DNA from: OFTM291 sp041741375
GTDB lineage: Bacteria > Gemmatimonadota > Gemmatimonadetes > Gemmatimonadales > GWC2-71-9
Assembly (NCBI GenBank): GCA_041741375.1
Contig: JBGSKF010000151.1
Location: 5,494 to 69,493, forward strand
DNA: 64,000 bases
Direction: 5' to 3'
Part shown: piece by piece, positions 25,058 to 37,749 of the stretch
Numbering within the stretch: position 1 is the first letter of the stretch
How the letters are laid out: every line of letters starts with the position of its first letter
Program-made: the position numbers and the translations under genes
Notes under the pieces: generated by a model
Database searches by the model: none
What the model was told of the DNA's origin: nothing
The model's input: only the letters and a program-made list of their open reading frames with translations

Positions 25058-26398
25058 GGGGAGTGGGACTGCGGGGTGGCTACGGATCCGGTCCCCACTC
25101 TCGTCGAGATTGGGCGTTCCGAGCATTCCCTCCGACCCGGCCACGAGGGTGGCCACGGTCGCGTCACCCGTCACATTGGTGGCGGTGCGCATCATGTCGA
25201 GGATCCGGTCCACGCCCAGAATCAGAGCGATCCCCTGGGTGGGGACATTGATCGCCTCGAGGATGATGACCAGCATGATGATCCCGGCCCCCGGCACCGC
25301 CGCGGTCCCGATCGAGGCGAGCACCGCGGTGAGGATGATCGTCAGCTGGGCCCCGATTCCCAGGGAGAGTCCCAGGGTCTGGGCGATGAACACCGCCGCC
25401 ACAGCCTGATAGAGCGCCGTGCCGTCCATGTTGATGGTGGCGCCGAGAGGAAGCACAAAGCTGCTGATCTCCTCGTGGATGCCGAGCTTCTCCTCGCACC
25501 GCTCCATGGTGACGGGGAGCGTGGCGGCGCTCGAACTGCTGCTGAAGGCCAGCAACTGGGCGGGAAAGATCCCCTTGAAGAACGTCACCACCGGCATGGG
25601 GGAGAACACTCGGAGCAGAAGCGGATAGGTGATGAAAGTCTGGATGAGGAGCCCGATCACCACCGCGAGGGCGTAGTAGCCCAGGGCCCCGATCAGCTCC
25701 AGGATCTGGGTCAGGTTGTCCCCCGCCACCGACGTGATCGTGCCGGCAATGAGCGCGAAGACTCCATACGGGGCCGCCAGCATGATGAGATCCACCAGCC
25801 GGATGACCACGTCGTTCAGGCTTTCCATCACCCCAAGCAGGGGCCGGGCCTTCTCGGCGGGGAGCTGGATCAGTCCGATTCCCAGGAACAGCGCGATGAA
25901 CACCACCTGGAGCATCCGGCGGTTGTCGCCGAAGGAAACGACCGCGTTGTCGGACACGATGTCCACGAACATCTGGAGCGGCCCCCGGTCCCGGGCCAGC
26001 TCGGCCGCGGCCTCGCTGCCCGCCGCGTCGGCGGCGTAGGTTTCCTGAAGCTGGGTCCGCATCGACTCGGGCACCTGATGCCCCGGCTTGAGCACGTTGA
26101 CCACCACCAGCCCCAGCGTGACCGCCACCGCCGTCGTCGCGACGTAGATGCCGATGGTCTTCCCGCCGATCCGCGACAACTTCTTGAGATCGCTCAGACT
26201 CGCCACTCCCGTGACCAGCGAGGCGAGCACCAGCGGAACGGCGATCAGCTTGAGGGCGTTGACGAAGATCGTGCCCCAGGGCGTGATCCAGTCGTCGGTG
26301 AAGTCACCCCACCCCTGGGACGCCGCCAGCACCCCGTACGCCAGGCCGGCCACCAGGCCGAGAATGATCTGCCAGTGAAGCTTGCGATACCAGGGCAT
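25043..26398 (-). CDS. Dicarboxylate/amino acid:cation symporter (DAACS)
   Basis: A 451-residue paralogue of the facing transporter, with canonical motifs throughout: HP1 FSSSSSAATLPVTM, TM7 GATINMDGTALYQ, and TM8 GVDRILDMMRTATNVTGD with the Asp/Arg pair that binds the acidic substrate. It is probably a Na+ or H+ coupled importer of glutamate, aspartate or C4-dicarboxylates at the inner membrane. The C-terminal residues GSRE and the TAG stop are encoded by the heptad array, so the natural C-terminus has been altered by, or has adapted to, the repeat. ATG start at 26398. The two symporters are about as different from each other as separate subfamilies, so this is not a recent tandem duplication. 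Confidence 0.93.
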   Translation of the reverse strand: MPWYRKLHWQIILGLVAGLAYGVLAASQGWGDFTDDWITPWGTIFVNALKLIAVPLVLASLVTGVASLSDLKKLSRIGGKTIGIYVATTAVAVTLGLVVVNVLKPGHQVPESMRTQLQETYAADAAGSEAAAELARDRGPLQMFVDIVSDNAVVSFGDNRRMLQVVFIALFLGIGLIQLPAEKARPLLGVMESLNDVVIRLVDLIMLAAPYGVFALIAGTITSVAGDNLTQILELIGALGYYALAVVIGLLIQTFITYPLLLRVFSPMPVVTFFKGIFPAQLLAFSSSSSAATLPVTMERCEEKLGIHEEISSFVLPLGATINMDGTALYQAVAAVFIAQTLGLSLGIGAQLTIILTAVLASIGTAAVPGAGIIMLVIILEAINVPTQGIALILGVDRILDMMRTATNVTGDATVATLVAGSEGMLGTPNLDESGDRIRSHPAVPLPGSRE

Positions 26399-26458
26399 GC
26401 GCCCTCCCGGAAGAGGTTATCGGAGACGCACCCGCCGGGGCGGGCGCGTCCGGGGAGA

Positions 26459-27556
26459 TCAGGAGACGAGCGTGGAGGCCTTGGTTTCCACTCCGGTCAC
26501 CAAGGAACGATACGAGGTGGCGAAGCTCTCGACTCCCGCCTCCTCCAGTGCGGCCGCCACCCGCTCCAGGTCGATGCCGTGCGAGGAGAGCACCGCGAGC
26601 TGCTCGGGCGCGCGCCGCACCGCTCCGGGCAGCCGGAGGGCGGGATTCCCATGATCCCGGTAGGCGTCGAAGGTGGCGGGAGGCAGCGTGTTGACCGTGT
26701 CCCGCCCGATCAGCGCCTCGACGTAGTAGATGTCGGGGTAGGCCGGGTCCTTGGTGCTGGTGGAGGCCCACAGGGGGCGCTGCACCCGGGCACCGGCGGC
26801 TGCCAGACTCTGCCACCGGGGCGAGGCCACCATCCGCTCAAAGGACGCGTAGGCGCGTGCCGCATTGGCGATCGCCGCCGTTCCCCGCAACTCGTCGGGG
26901 AGACCTCCGGCTGCGATCTGCGCATCCACCGCGGTGTCCACCCGGCTCACGAAGAAACTGGCGACCGATGCGATCCGGTCCACCGGTTCCCCCAGTGCCA
27001 GGCGCCGTTCCAACCCTGCGAGCCAGGCCTCCAGCACCGATTGGTACCGGGTCACCGAAAAGAGCAGGGTGACGTTGATGTTGATCCCGCGGGCCAGCGC
27101 CGCTTCGATGGCACCGAGACCGGCCGCGGTGCCGGGGATCTTGATCATCGCATTGGGCCGGTCGACGGCGGCCCAGAGGCGCTGTGCCTCGGCGAGGGTC
27201 TCCTCTGTCTGATGGGCCAGGTCGGGGGAGACCTCGAGCGACACGAAGCCGTCGCGTCCCTCGGTGCGGTCGTACACCGCGCGGAACTGGTCACAGGCGG
27301 TCCGGACATCCGCCACCATGAGGCGTTCGGTGATGGCAGCCGGTGTGAGACCCTCCCCGGATGCGGCGCGGATGTCGGCATCGTACAGGGCGCTCCCCGC
27401 GACCGCCTTCTCGAAGATGGTCGGGTTGCTGGTCATGCCCAGGAGACCGTCCTTGGCAATCAGCCGGGCCAGGCCACCCGAATCGAGCAGGTCCCGTGTG
27501 ATGTAATCGTACCAGGGGCTCTGACCGAGGGCGCCGAGCCGGACCAGGGGGTTCAT
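26459..27556 (-). CDS. tal: Transaldolase
   Basis: Pentose-phosphate enzyme of 365 residues that transfers dihydroxyacetone units between sedoheptulose-7-P and glyceraldehyde-3-P. Landmarks are GMTSNPTIFEKAV near the N-terminus, MIKIPGT, NVTLLFS and the Schiff-base lysine in LWASTSTKDPAYPDIYYVEALIG. The length fits the class with actinobacterial and Gemmatimonas-type transaldolases. The frame is open upstream, but the ATG at 27556 overlaps the transketolase stop (ATGA), so tkt and tal are translationally coupled and probably transcribed from a promoter upstream of tkt. Confidence 0.96.
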   Translation of the reverse strand: MNPLVRLGALGQSPWYDYITRDLLDSGGLARLIAKDGLLGMTSNPTIFEKAVAGSALYDADIRAASGEGLTPAAITERLMVADVRTACDQFRAVYDRTEGRDGFVSLEVSPDLAHQTEETLAEAQRLWAAVDRPNAMIKIPGTAAGLGAIEAALARGININVTLLFSVTRYQSVLEAWLAGLERRLALGEPVDRIASVASFFVSRVDTAVDAQIAAGGLPDELRGTAAIANAARAYASFERMVASPRWQSLAAAGARVQRPLWASTSTKDPAYPDIYYVEALIGRDTVNTLPPATFDAYRDHGNPALRLPGAVRRAPEQLAVLSSHGIDLERVAAALEEAGVESFATSYRSLVTGVETKASTLVS

Positions 27557-29655
27557 GACGAGACTCCTTCCCGGCAGCGGTGGACGGCGGCAACCACCCT
27601 CTCCGCCGTCAGGCCGAATTCGGTGAAGAGGCGATCCCCGGGGGCCGAGGCGCCGAAATGATCGAGGGCAATGATGGCGCCCTCGTCCGTGGTCCACCGG
27701 TCCCATCCGAGGGAGGATCCCGCCTCGATCGCCACCCGGATTCTGCAACCCGGCGGGAGGACCTCCTCGCGGTAGGAGGACGGTTGGGCCGCAAAGAGCT
27801 CCCACGACGCGAACGAGACCACGCGCGTCGGGATCCCGTCGCCGGTGAGCTGGACTCCGGCCTCGAGGGCGGTCGACACCTCCGACCCGGAGGCCAGGAT
27901 GATCGCCGCGGGCGGGACACCGGGGTCGTGAATCGTGTACGCACCGCGTTCCACCGCCGCCCCCGCTTCCCGGATGCTCGGCAGGGTGGGGAGCTTCTGG
28001 CGGGTCAGGATCAGGGCGGTGGGGCCATCAAGGCGGGCGAGGGCGGTGCGCCAGGCAGCTGCCGTCTCATTCGCATCGGCCGGGCGGATGGTGACCAGGT
28101 TCGGGATGGCGCGGAGCATGACGAGCTGATCGATCGGCTGATGCGTCGGGCCATCCTCGCCGACACCGATCGAATCGTGGGTGAAGATGTAGATGACGGG
28201 GAGACCCATCAGGGCGGCCAGACGGATGGCCGGCTTCATGTAGTCGGCAAACACGAAGAACGTACTGCACCAGGGACGAAGCCCCCCGTGGGCCAGGATG
28301 CCGTTGCAGCAGGCCCCCATGGCGTGCTCCCGGATGCCCCAATGGATCACCCGGCCCGGCGCTCCCGGCCCGTAGGATTCGTCGGCGCACAGGTCGGTGC
28401 CTGTGGATCCCGCGAGATCCGCCGATCCGCCCATGAGAGTGGGAACCGCCTTCATCAGGGCGTCCAGCGTCCTGGCCGATGCCTGTCGGGTGGCCAGGCT
28501 GCCATCCTCGAACGCCGGGAGCCCCTGATCCCACCCGGTGGGGAGCTGACCGGAGAGGGCGGCGGTCAGGGCGGCGGCCTCTGTGGGAGCAGCCGTTTGC
28601 CAGGCGTTCCATCGCTCCGTCCAGGCCTCGCGGCGGGCCGCGCCCGTCACCCGGCACGACTCCAGGAAATCCCGCGCCTCGTCGGGCACGGAGAAGGGAG
28701 CCTCGGGCCACCCCAGGATGGCCTTGGTGCGGGCCACCTCGTCGGAACCCAAAGGGGCACCGTGGGCTGCGGAGGTGTTGCGCTTGGTGGGGGCCGGGTC
28801 GCCGATCACCGTTCGCAGCACGATCAGCGTGGGGCGCCCGGTTTCGGCACGGGCCTGAGCACAGGCCGCGTCGATCGCCTCCAGGTCGGTCCCGTCCTCC
28901 ACCCGGAGAACATGCCACCCGTACCCGGCGAACCGGGCTCCGACGTCCTCGGAAAAGGCGAGATCGGTCGATCCGTCGATCGTGATCCGGTTGTCGTCGT
29001 AGATCACGGTCAGCCGATCGAGTTGCAGATGCCCTGCCAGGGAGGCGGCTTCGGCCGACACCCCCTCCATCAGGTCCCCGTCGCTGGCCAGGACCCAGGT
29101 ACGATGATCGATCACCTCATGCTCTGGGCGGTTGTACCGACGGGCCAGGATCCTTTCCGCCATCGCCATGCCCACGGCATTGGCGATGCCCTGTCCCAGA
29201 GGCCCGGTGGTGGTCTCGACCCCCGGGGTGTGCCCTCGTTCCGGGTGCCCCGGGGTCCGCGACCCCCACTGGCGAAAGGCCCGGATGTCCTCGAGGGAGA
29301 GATCGTATCCGGTGAGGTGCAGCAGACTGTACAGGAGCATCGACGCATGGCCGCAGGACAGCACAAACCGGTCCCGGTCGGGCCAGTCCGGCGCTGCGGG
29401 ATCGTGCGTGAGGTGCCGGGTCCAGAGGACGGTCGCCGCCGGTGCCAAGGCCATGGGTGTGCCGGGGTGGCCGCTGGAGGCCTGTTCCACCGCATCCATG
29501 GCCAGGACACGGATGCTGTTGATGGCGGCCCAGATACGGGGATCATCGAGCGAAGGGATGGTCACGGGATGTGCGGCCGGGGCGGTGGAGGTCAGGGTGC
29601 TGCTCCTTGTGCGTGGGTCGGGATCGGGCCTGTTCTGGACGAAACTTAACCCCAA
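27553..29655 (-). CDS. tkt: Transketolase
   Basis: ThDP enzyme of the non-oxidative pentose phosphate pathway. Key motifs are SSGHPGTPM, GPLGQGIANAVGMA, the ThDP motif GDGDLMEGVS...DDN (printed as SDGDLMEG...YDDNRITIDG), and in the Pyr/C-terminal parts THDSIGVGEDGPTHQPIDQL. The full frame gives 700 residues. The N-terminal ~30 (Pro/Ser/Thr-rich) are atypical, and translation may start later: at a CTG near 29600 preceded by AGGAG, or at GTG 29565, just before PSLDDPRIWAAINSIRVLAMDAV where the conserved core begins. The stop overlaps tal. Confidence 0.95.
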   Translation of the reverse strand: MGLSFVQNRPDPDPRTRSSTLTSTAPAAHPVTIPSLDDPRIWAAINSIRVLAMDAVEQASSGHPGTPMALAPAATVLWTRHLTHDPAAPDWPDRDRFVLSCGHASMLLYSLLHLTGYDLSLEDIRAFRQWGSRTPGHPERGHTPGVETTTGPLGQGIANAVGMAMAERILARRYNRPEHEVIDHRTWVLASDGDLMEGVSAEAASLAGHLQLDRLTVIYDDNRITIDGSTDLAFSEDVGARFAGYGWHVLRVEDGTDLEAIDAACAQARAETGRPTLIVLRTVIGDPAPTKRNTSAAHGAPLGSDEVARTKAILGWPEAPFSVPDEARDFLESCRVTGAARREAWTERWNAWQTAAPTEAAALTAALSGQLPTGWDQGLPAFEDGSLATRQASARTLDALMKAVPTLMGGSADLAGSTGTDLCADESYGPGAPGRVIHWGIREHAMGACCNGILAHGGLRPWCSTFFVFADYMKPAIRLAALMGLPVIYIFTHDSIGVGEDGPTHQPIDQLVMLRAIPNLVTIRPADANETAAAWRTALARLDGPTALILTRQKLPTLPSIREAGAAVERGAYTIHDPGVPPAAIILASGSEVSTALEAGVQLTGDGIPTRVVSFASWELFAAQPSSYREEVLPPGCRIRVAIEAGSSLGWDRWTTDEGAIIALDHFGASAPGDRLFTEFGLTAERVVAAVHRCREGVSS

Positions 29656-29679
29656 CCCCCCTCTCCCTCCCCCCCTCCA

Positions 29680-29762
29680 GGGAATAGCGAGAAGGAATAG
29701 GGAGTAGGGGAAGGCGAAACCCTATTCCCTGCATTCCCTACTCCCCATTCCCTGCTCCCTAC
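29680..29762. repeat. Heptad array with oppositely oriented arms
   Basis: The left arm (29680-29710) reads GGAATAGGGAGTAGGGG and degenerate neighbours. The right arm (29720-29762) reads the complementary CCCTATTCCCT...CCCTACTCCCC type. They are separated by ~10 bp and could form a long hairpin. Flanking DNA contains AACCCCAACCCC-like tracts. No gene is seen between tkt and 29879. Confidence 0.8.
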
Positions 29763-29878
29763 GTCCCCCACCCTGCCCCCAACCCCGAGGAGGGGCTATT
29801 TTGCTTCCGTCGGCTCCGGGGACGTCAACGGGACGCCCCGGTGTGCACGATCATGGACATTCAGGGTCGAGAGGTGCC

Positions 29879-30307
29879 GTGGCACGTCGTTTCCGCAGTC
29901 GTTCGTCAACTTCCTCGTCATCGTCATCACCACCCGCCTCCGGGGGGACCGGACGCTCATCCGCCCTGCGGCGCTCCCCCGGTCGCTCGTATCATGCCCA
30001 CCGGGAGTGGCTCCTGGAGCACCATGGATCGGTCTGTGCGTACTGCGGCCAGACGACGCCGCCCGACCTGATCACCCTGGATCACGTGCGCCCCCGCCGG
30101 GGACAGTCGGCCTACGACCGCCCCGACAACCTGGTCCTGGCGTGTGGTCCCTGCAATGCGGCCAAGGCGGACATGCCCCTGCTGGCGTTTCTCCTGGCTC
30201 GCCGGTCCCGGGGGGTGTTCCTGCTGCACTACGGAGATCATCTGTCGGAGCCGCTCAAGGAACTGGCGCGGCAGGCATCGGAGCGTCCGCTCCTCCCGGC
30301 CGACTGA
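29879..30307 (+). CDS. HNH endonuclease domain protein
   Basis: A 142-residue protein with a basic, Ser/Arg-rich N-terminal third and a C-terminal HNH domain. C-A-Y-C and C-G-P-C form the two zinc knuckles, TLDHVRPRRG supplies the catalytic HxxP/D-H element, and DNLVLACGPCNAAKAD has the Asn of the HNH motif. Similar small proteins are widespread, and most are uncharacterised or act in DNA cleavage or repair. The GTG start at 29879 has GAGAGG five bases upstream; an ATG at 29801 would add 26 residues of low-complexity sequence. It is isolated between tkt and kgd and shows no mobile-element context. Confidence 0.75.
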   Translation: MARRFRSRSSTSSSSSSPPASGGTGRSSALRRSPGRSYHAHREWLLEHHGSVCAYCGQTTPPDLITLDHVRPRRGQSAYDRPDNLVLACGPCNAAKADMPLLAFLLARRSRGVFLLHYGDHLSEPLKELARQASERPLLPAD

Positions 30308-30329
30308 CCGGAAGGAGCCCCCCGCAGAG

Positions 30330-33923
<3,594 letters not shown>

Positions 33924-34098
33924 GCGTGCTCCTCGATTTCGCCGGTCCCGGTGGGTGCGGGAGACCGGTCACCGCTCCAATCACGAAAGATAACCGGAAC
34001 CGGACCTGTGAGGCCCGCGATCCCCCCGGGAACTTCCCTCGAGCGGTCACCCTGCAGGATCACTCCCCGAGAGGGCGGAACGGCGAGTGCCCATGGTC

Positions 34099-34166
34099 CG
34101 TCATTCCGGCGAACGCCGGAATCCATGTCCGGGTGGGAATGGACCCCGGCATTCGCCGGGGTGACG
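34099..34166. repeat. BIME-like paired palindrome (CGTCAT...GTGACG)
   Basis: Two hairpins, ATTCCGGCG-AA-CGCCGGAAT and ACCCCGGC-ATTC-GCCGGGGT, are in opposite orientation around a short spacer inside the 325-bp gap between kgd and glpD. The remainder of the gap should hold the kgd promoter. No consensus -10/-35 stands out. Confidence 0.8.
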
Positions 34167-34228
34167 CTCCGATGTGGACTCGGGGCTGTTCGTCCTTCCC
34201 GCATTCCTCCTTCAGAGTTCCCCGTCCA

Positions 34229-34247
34229 TTCGAACTTCAAACTTCTT
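34229..34247. repeat. Heptad array, GAAGTTT/C type
   Basis: About 2.5 copies of AAGTTYG (reverse complement in the + strand as CGAACTTCAAACTTC). It ends 2 bp from the stop codon of glpD. Confidence 0.75.
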
Positions 34248-34248
34248 G

Positions 34249-35871
34249 TCAGGGCGCGTCGGATGATCCGATCAGCCGATAGTACCGCTCGACCTCCTCC
34301 CGGCGTCTCGTGTCACTCCAGCCCAGTGCCGTCCCCAGCAGGGCCGCCACCGGCTCCGCGGCGGCCGCACCGCGGTCTGCGGTGTCAAAAAAGAGATCCA
34401 TGCGGCGAACCAGCACATCATCCAGACGGCGGACCATCTCTCGCTGAGCCAGAAAGGGAACCTCCGCGGCGAGCGTCGGGTGATCGGGGTGAACCCGGGC
34501 CGCCAGGGACCGGTCTCCATGGGCCATCCGCGCGATGGCCACCGCCTCGCTTCCGTATAGCTCCACCAGATGGGCGGCGGTGGCGGGGTCCTGGCCGAGG
34601 GCCACGACCTCATCCTGGAAAAGCCCCAGGGCGGGGCTCTCACCCCCAGGCAGGGGCTCCCGGTCGGTCGGCGGGTGCTTCCGCCACGCCCGCTCAGACC
34701 AGGGGCGAACCACGGTGTCGACCACCTCTGCGGCCATCCGGCGATAGGTGGTGAGCTTCCCGCCTGCCACGGTCACCATTCCACCCGGACCGCGGAGGAT
34801 CCTGTGCTCGCGGGACACCGAGGACGCCGCGGCCCCGGGTTCTCCGGCAATCAACGGGCGGAGTCCCGCCCAGGTCGACCGGACGTCCTCCTCGGCCAGG
34901 TGCGCGGAGGGGAAGAGGGCATTCACCGATCGCAGGAGGTAGTGCACATCCTCCGTCGTGGTGCTGAGCGGGGCGTCGACGTCCCGAACGTCGGTGTCGG
35001 TGGTTCCCACATAGGAGAATCGCCGGGCGGGGATGATGAACATCACCCGCCCGTCGATCGGGCTGGTGAACGTGATGGCGTGACGATGCCCGATCCGATC
35101 CCGGGGAACCACGATGTGGACCCCCTTGGTCGGCCGGAGGATCGGGGTCGCCTCGGGATCCTCCATGCGGCGGAGCCGGTCGGACCAGGGGCCGGTGGCG
35201 TTCACCACCGCCCGGGCGGTGAGATCGGCTCGCGCCCCGGTGATCTGGTCGGCGCAACGCGCGCCCGTGATCTGGCCACCGGGGCCCCGGATCAGCTCCT
35301 GAACGGCCACGTACGGCGCCACCCGGGCGCCGTGCGCCACGGCGGACCGCAAGGTGGCCGTCACCAGCCGCGCATCGTCGCACTGCGCATCCCAGTACAG
35401 AGCGCCTCCCCGGAGCCCGTCGGACCGGATCGCCGGCTCCTGGCGCAAAAAACCCCGCTTGCCGAACAGCCGATGACGCCCCACATTGCCTCCCAGCGCC
35501 AGCAGATCGTACAGCAGCAGGCCGGCGCCCAGTTTCCAGAGCGGTACCCGGTCGGTACGGTGGTTCGGAAAGGCGAAGGCGAGGGGGCGCACGAGGTGGG
35601 GCGCTATTTTCAGAAGAACCCGCCGCTCCGCCAGGGCTTCGAAAACGAGCCCGAAGTGGTATTGTTCGAGGTAGCGCAGGCCACCATGGATGAGACGGCT
35701 CGAGCGGGAACTGGTGCCGGCGGCACAATCCCCCCGGTCCACCACGACCACCGTCATTCCGCGCATCGCGGCATCCCGGGCAACTCCGGCGCCGGTGATC
35801 CCCGCCCCGACGACCAGCAGGTCCGGACGGGAGCCGGTCAGTTCCGGCAACGAAGCAGAGAGCGAGGCCAT
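34249..35871 (-). CDS. glpD: Aerobic glycerol-3-phosphate dehydrogenase
   Basis: FAD-dependent membrane-associated enzyme of 540 residues that oxidises glycerol-3-phosphate to DHAP and feeds electrons to quinones. The FAD motif VVGAGITGAGVARDAAMRG is at residues ~20-38. GTSSRSSRLIHGGLRYLEQ, NATGPWSDRLR, and PTKGVHIVVPR with GRVMFIIPAR are all family hallmarks, and the C-terminal DAO_C domain is present (REMVRRLDDVLVRRMDL). The frame is open to 36552, but ATG 35871 places the FAD motif correctly. It is head-to-head with a methyltransferase, with no intergenic DNA. No glpK or glpF is nearby, so phospholipid-derived glycerol-3-phosphate is a possible substrate source. Confidence 0.95.
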   Translation of the reverse strand: MASLSASLPELTGSRPDLLVVGAGITGAGVARDAAMRGMTVVVVDRGDCAAGTSSRSSRLIHGGLRYLEQYHFGLVFEALAERRVLLKIAPHLVRPLAFAFPNHRTDRVPLWKLGAGLLLYDLLALGGNVGRHRLFGKRGFLRQEPAIRSDGLRGGALYWDAQCDDARLVTATLRSAVAHGARVAPYVAVQELIRGPGGQITGARCADQITGARADLTARAVVNATGPWSDRLRRMEDPEATPILRPTKGVHIVVPRDRIGHRHAITFTSPIDGRVMFIIPARRFSYVGTTDTDVRDVDAPLSTTTEDVHYLLRSVNALFPSAHLAEEDVRSTWAGLRPLIAGEPGAAASSVSREHRILRGPGGMVTVAGGKLTTYRRMAAEVVDTVVRPWSERAWRKHPPTDREPLPGGESPALGLFQDEVVALGQDPATAAHLVELYGSEAVAIARMAHGDRSLAARVHPDHPTLAAEVPFLAQREMVRRLDDVLVRRMDLFFDTADRGAAAAEPVAALLGTALGWSDTRRREEVERYYRLIGSSDAP

Positions 35872-36432
35872 CTGAGTCTGTCGCACGAGCACGCTTCCGT
35901 TGGGGCGACCATCGATCGCCCGAGTACGTGGTTCTCCTGGCACGCGACCCTCATTCCGTCGGGGGCACGGGTGCTCGATCTGGCGTGCGGCACCGGCCGT
36001 CACGGCTTGGCCGCGGCCGAGCTTGGCGCCCGCGTGACCGCCATCGATCGGGATCCCGCCCGGCTCCACACCGGAAAACAGGAGGCCGCGCGCCGACAGC
36101 TCGACATTACCTGGGTGGAGCATAATCTGGAACACCCTCTCCCCGTGACCGGACCCTTCGATCTGATCCTCTGCTTCAATTATCTCGACCGGGCCCGCCT
36201 GCCGGGGGTTCTCGAACTTCTCGCTCCCGGCGGCCTCCTGATCATGGAAACCTTTCTCGAGGCCCAGCGTCGCCTCGGATGGGGACCGGAGAATCCCGAG
36301 CACCTCCTGGCGTCGGGGGAACTGGTTCGGCTGGTAAGTCCCCTGGTTCCGGTCTACGGGCGCGAGGTTCTGGAGCCCCTTCCGGGAGAACGGTGGCGAG
36401 CGGTCAGCAGCATCGTCGCCCGGCGGCTGTGA
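35872..36432 (+). CDS. Class I SAM-dependent methyltransferase
   Basis: A methyltransferase-fold protein of about 186 residues. Motif I is VLDLACGTGRHGLAAAELGARVTAIDRDP. Motif II/post-motif is FDLILCFNYLDRARLPGVLELLAPGGLLIMETF, similar to the TehB/UbiE-like group. No ATG or GTG occurs in the plausible start region. In-frame CTG codons at 35872 and 35878 preceded by GCGAGG are the best candidates, which places the start right against the divergent glpD start. The thiolase gene follows after 5 nt (or overlaps as GTGA if it begins at 36429). Substrate unknown. Confidence 0.72.
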   Translation: MSLSHEHASVGATIDRPSTWFSWHATLIPSGARVLDLACGTGRHGLAAAELGARVTAIDRDPARLHTGKQEAARRQLDITWVEHNLEHPLPVTGPFDLILCFNYLDRARLPGVLELLAPGGLLIMETFLEAQRRLGWGPENPEHLLASGELVRLVSPLVPVYGREVLEPLPGERWRAVSSIVARRL

Positions 36433-36437
36433 CCCCG

Positions 36438-37748
36438 ATGCCATCCGCTGCTCCCCTGTCCGATCGAACCCCCGTGGTGGTGGCGGGACTCCGGACTCCC
36501 TTCGCCAAGGCGGGAACACTGTTCCGGGACGCCAACGGGTACGACCTCGCACGGACAGTCACCCGGGAGCTGATCTATCGGACCGAGATCCCTCCCGGCG
36601 AAGTGGATGAGGTGATCTTCGGTCAGGTGGTTCCGTCGCCCCTGGTGCCCAATGTGGCACGCGAGGTGAGTCTGCTCCCGCAGCTCCCCCGCACGATTCC
36701 CGCGTACTCCCTGAACCGGGCCTGTGCCTCCGCCGCCCAGGCCATCGCCAACGCGGCCGACCAGATTCGCTTCGGCCATGCCGATGTGATCCTCGCCGGT
36801 GGGGTCGAACTGCTGTCCGACGTGCCCATCCTCCACACCCGCCGCATGAGCCGCACCCTGGTCGCCCTGAGCCGGGCCCGCAGCCTGGGGGAGCGACTCC
36901 GGCTCATCGCCTCGATCCGGCCCCGGGATCTGGTCCCCGTCTCCCCCGCCATCGCCGAGCCCTCGACCGGGGAGACCATGGGACAGTCGGCGGAGAAGAT
37001 GGCGAAGGAGAATGCCATCAGCCGCGAGGCCCAGGATCGGATCGCCCTGATGAGCCACCAACGAGCCGCCGCCGCCACCGCCAGTGGCCGGCTCAGCGAG
37101 GAGATCGCTCCCTGGTTCGCCGGACCGGCCCTGGACGAGGTCGTGACGAGCGACAACGGCATCCGGTCGGATACCTCGCTCGAGGCGCTTGCCGCGCTGC
37201 GCCCCGTCTTCGATCGCCGCTACGGCTCGGTCACCGCCGGCAACTCGTCGCCCCTCACCGACGGGGCGGCCGTGACCCTCGTCATGTCCCTCGGCAAGGC
37301 CCGGGCGCTCGGATACCGTCCCCTGACCACCATTCGCAGCTACGCGGTGGCCGCCGTGGATCCGGGGTGGCAGCTCCTGATGGGGCCGGTGTATGCCGTG
37401 GCCCAGGCCCTTGACCGGGCCGGTCTGGCCTGGAGCGATCTGGGGCTGGTGGAGATCCATGAGGCCTTCGCGTCCCAGGTCCTCTCCAACACCGAGGCGT
37501 GGGCCTCCCGCGCCTGGGCGGAGCGACTCGGGCGGTCGCAGCCGATCGGGGAGGTCGACTGGGATCGGACCAATGTGCTGGGCGGATCGATCGCCATCGG
37601 GCACCCGTTCGGCGCCACGGGAGCGAGACTGGTCACCACCCTCTCGAACGAGTTGGTTCGCCGCAACCAGCAGTTCGGGCTCATCTCCATCTGTGCTCAG
37701 GGCGGAATGGGATTCGCGATGGTGCTCGAACAGGTCGGAGGCGGGTGA
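36438..37748 (+). CDS. fadI: Acetyl-CoA C-acyltransferase (3-ketoacyl-CoA thiolase)
   Basis: Thiolase of 436 residues for the last step of beta-oxidation. The nucleophilic Cys is in SLNRACASAAQAI, the catalytic His in GGSIAIGHPFGATGAR, and the C-terminal Cys in SICAQGGMGFAM. The insert ETMGQSAEKMAKENAISREAQDRIALMSHQRA is typical of FadI/trifunctional-beta thiolases, which pair with a FadJ-like alpha subunit, as encoded next. Starts at 36429 (GTG, overlapping the methyltransferase stop) or 36438 (ATG) are both possible. The stop lies 1 nt before fadJ, so the pair forms one transcription unit. Confidence 0.95.
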   Translation: MPSAAPLSDRTPVVVAGLRTPFAKAGTLFRDANGYDLARTVTRELIYRTEIPPGEVDEVIFGQVVPSPLVPNVAREVSLLPQLPRTIPAYSLNRACASAAQAIANAADQIRFGHADVILAGGVELLSDVPILHTRRMSRTLVALSRARSLGERLRLIASIRPRDLVPVSPAIAEPSTGETMGQSAEKMAKENAISREAQDRIALMSHQRAAAATASGRLSEEIAPWFAGPALDEVVTSDNGIRSDTSLEALAALRPVFDRRYGSVTAGNSSPLTDGAAVTLVMSLGKARALGYRPLTTIRSYAVAAVDPGWQLLMGPVYAVAQALDRAGLAWSDLGLVEIHEAFASQVLSNTEAWASRAWAERLGRSQPIGEVDWDRTNVLGGSIAIGHPFGATGARLVTTLSNELVRRNQQFGLISICAQGGMGFAMVLEQVGGG

Positions 37749-37749
37749 C

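Noticed and set aside
23123..27661. Very long + strand open frame (1512 codons) across plug gene, symporters and transaldolase
   Set aside because: Arg/Gly/His/Pro-rich translation without domains, lying across or antisense to well-supported genes; a high-GC artefact.
27580..29649. 689-codon + strand open frame antisense to transketolase
   Set aside because: No domain or ribosome-binding site; mirrors the codon bias of tkt on the other strand.
29879..30307. HNH protein considered as part of a retron, group II intron or restriction module
   Set aside because: No reverse transcriptase, methylase or partner gene nearby; neighbours are housekeeping genes.
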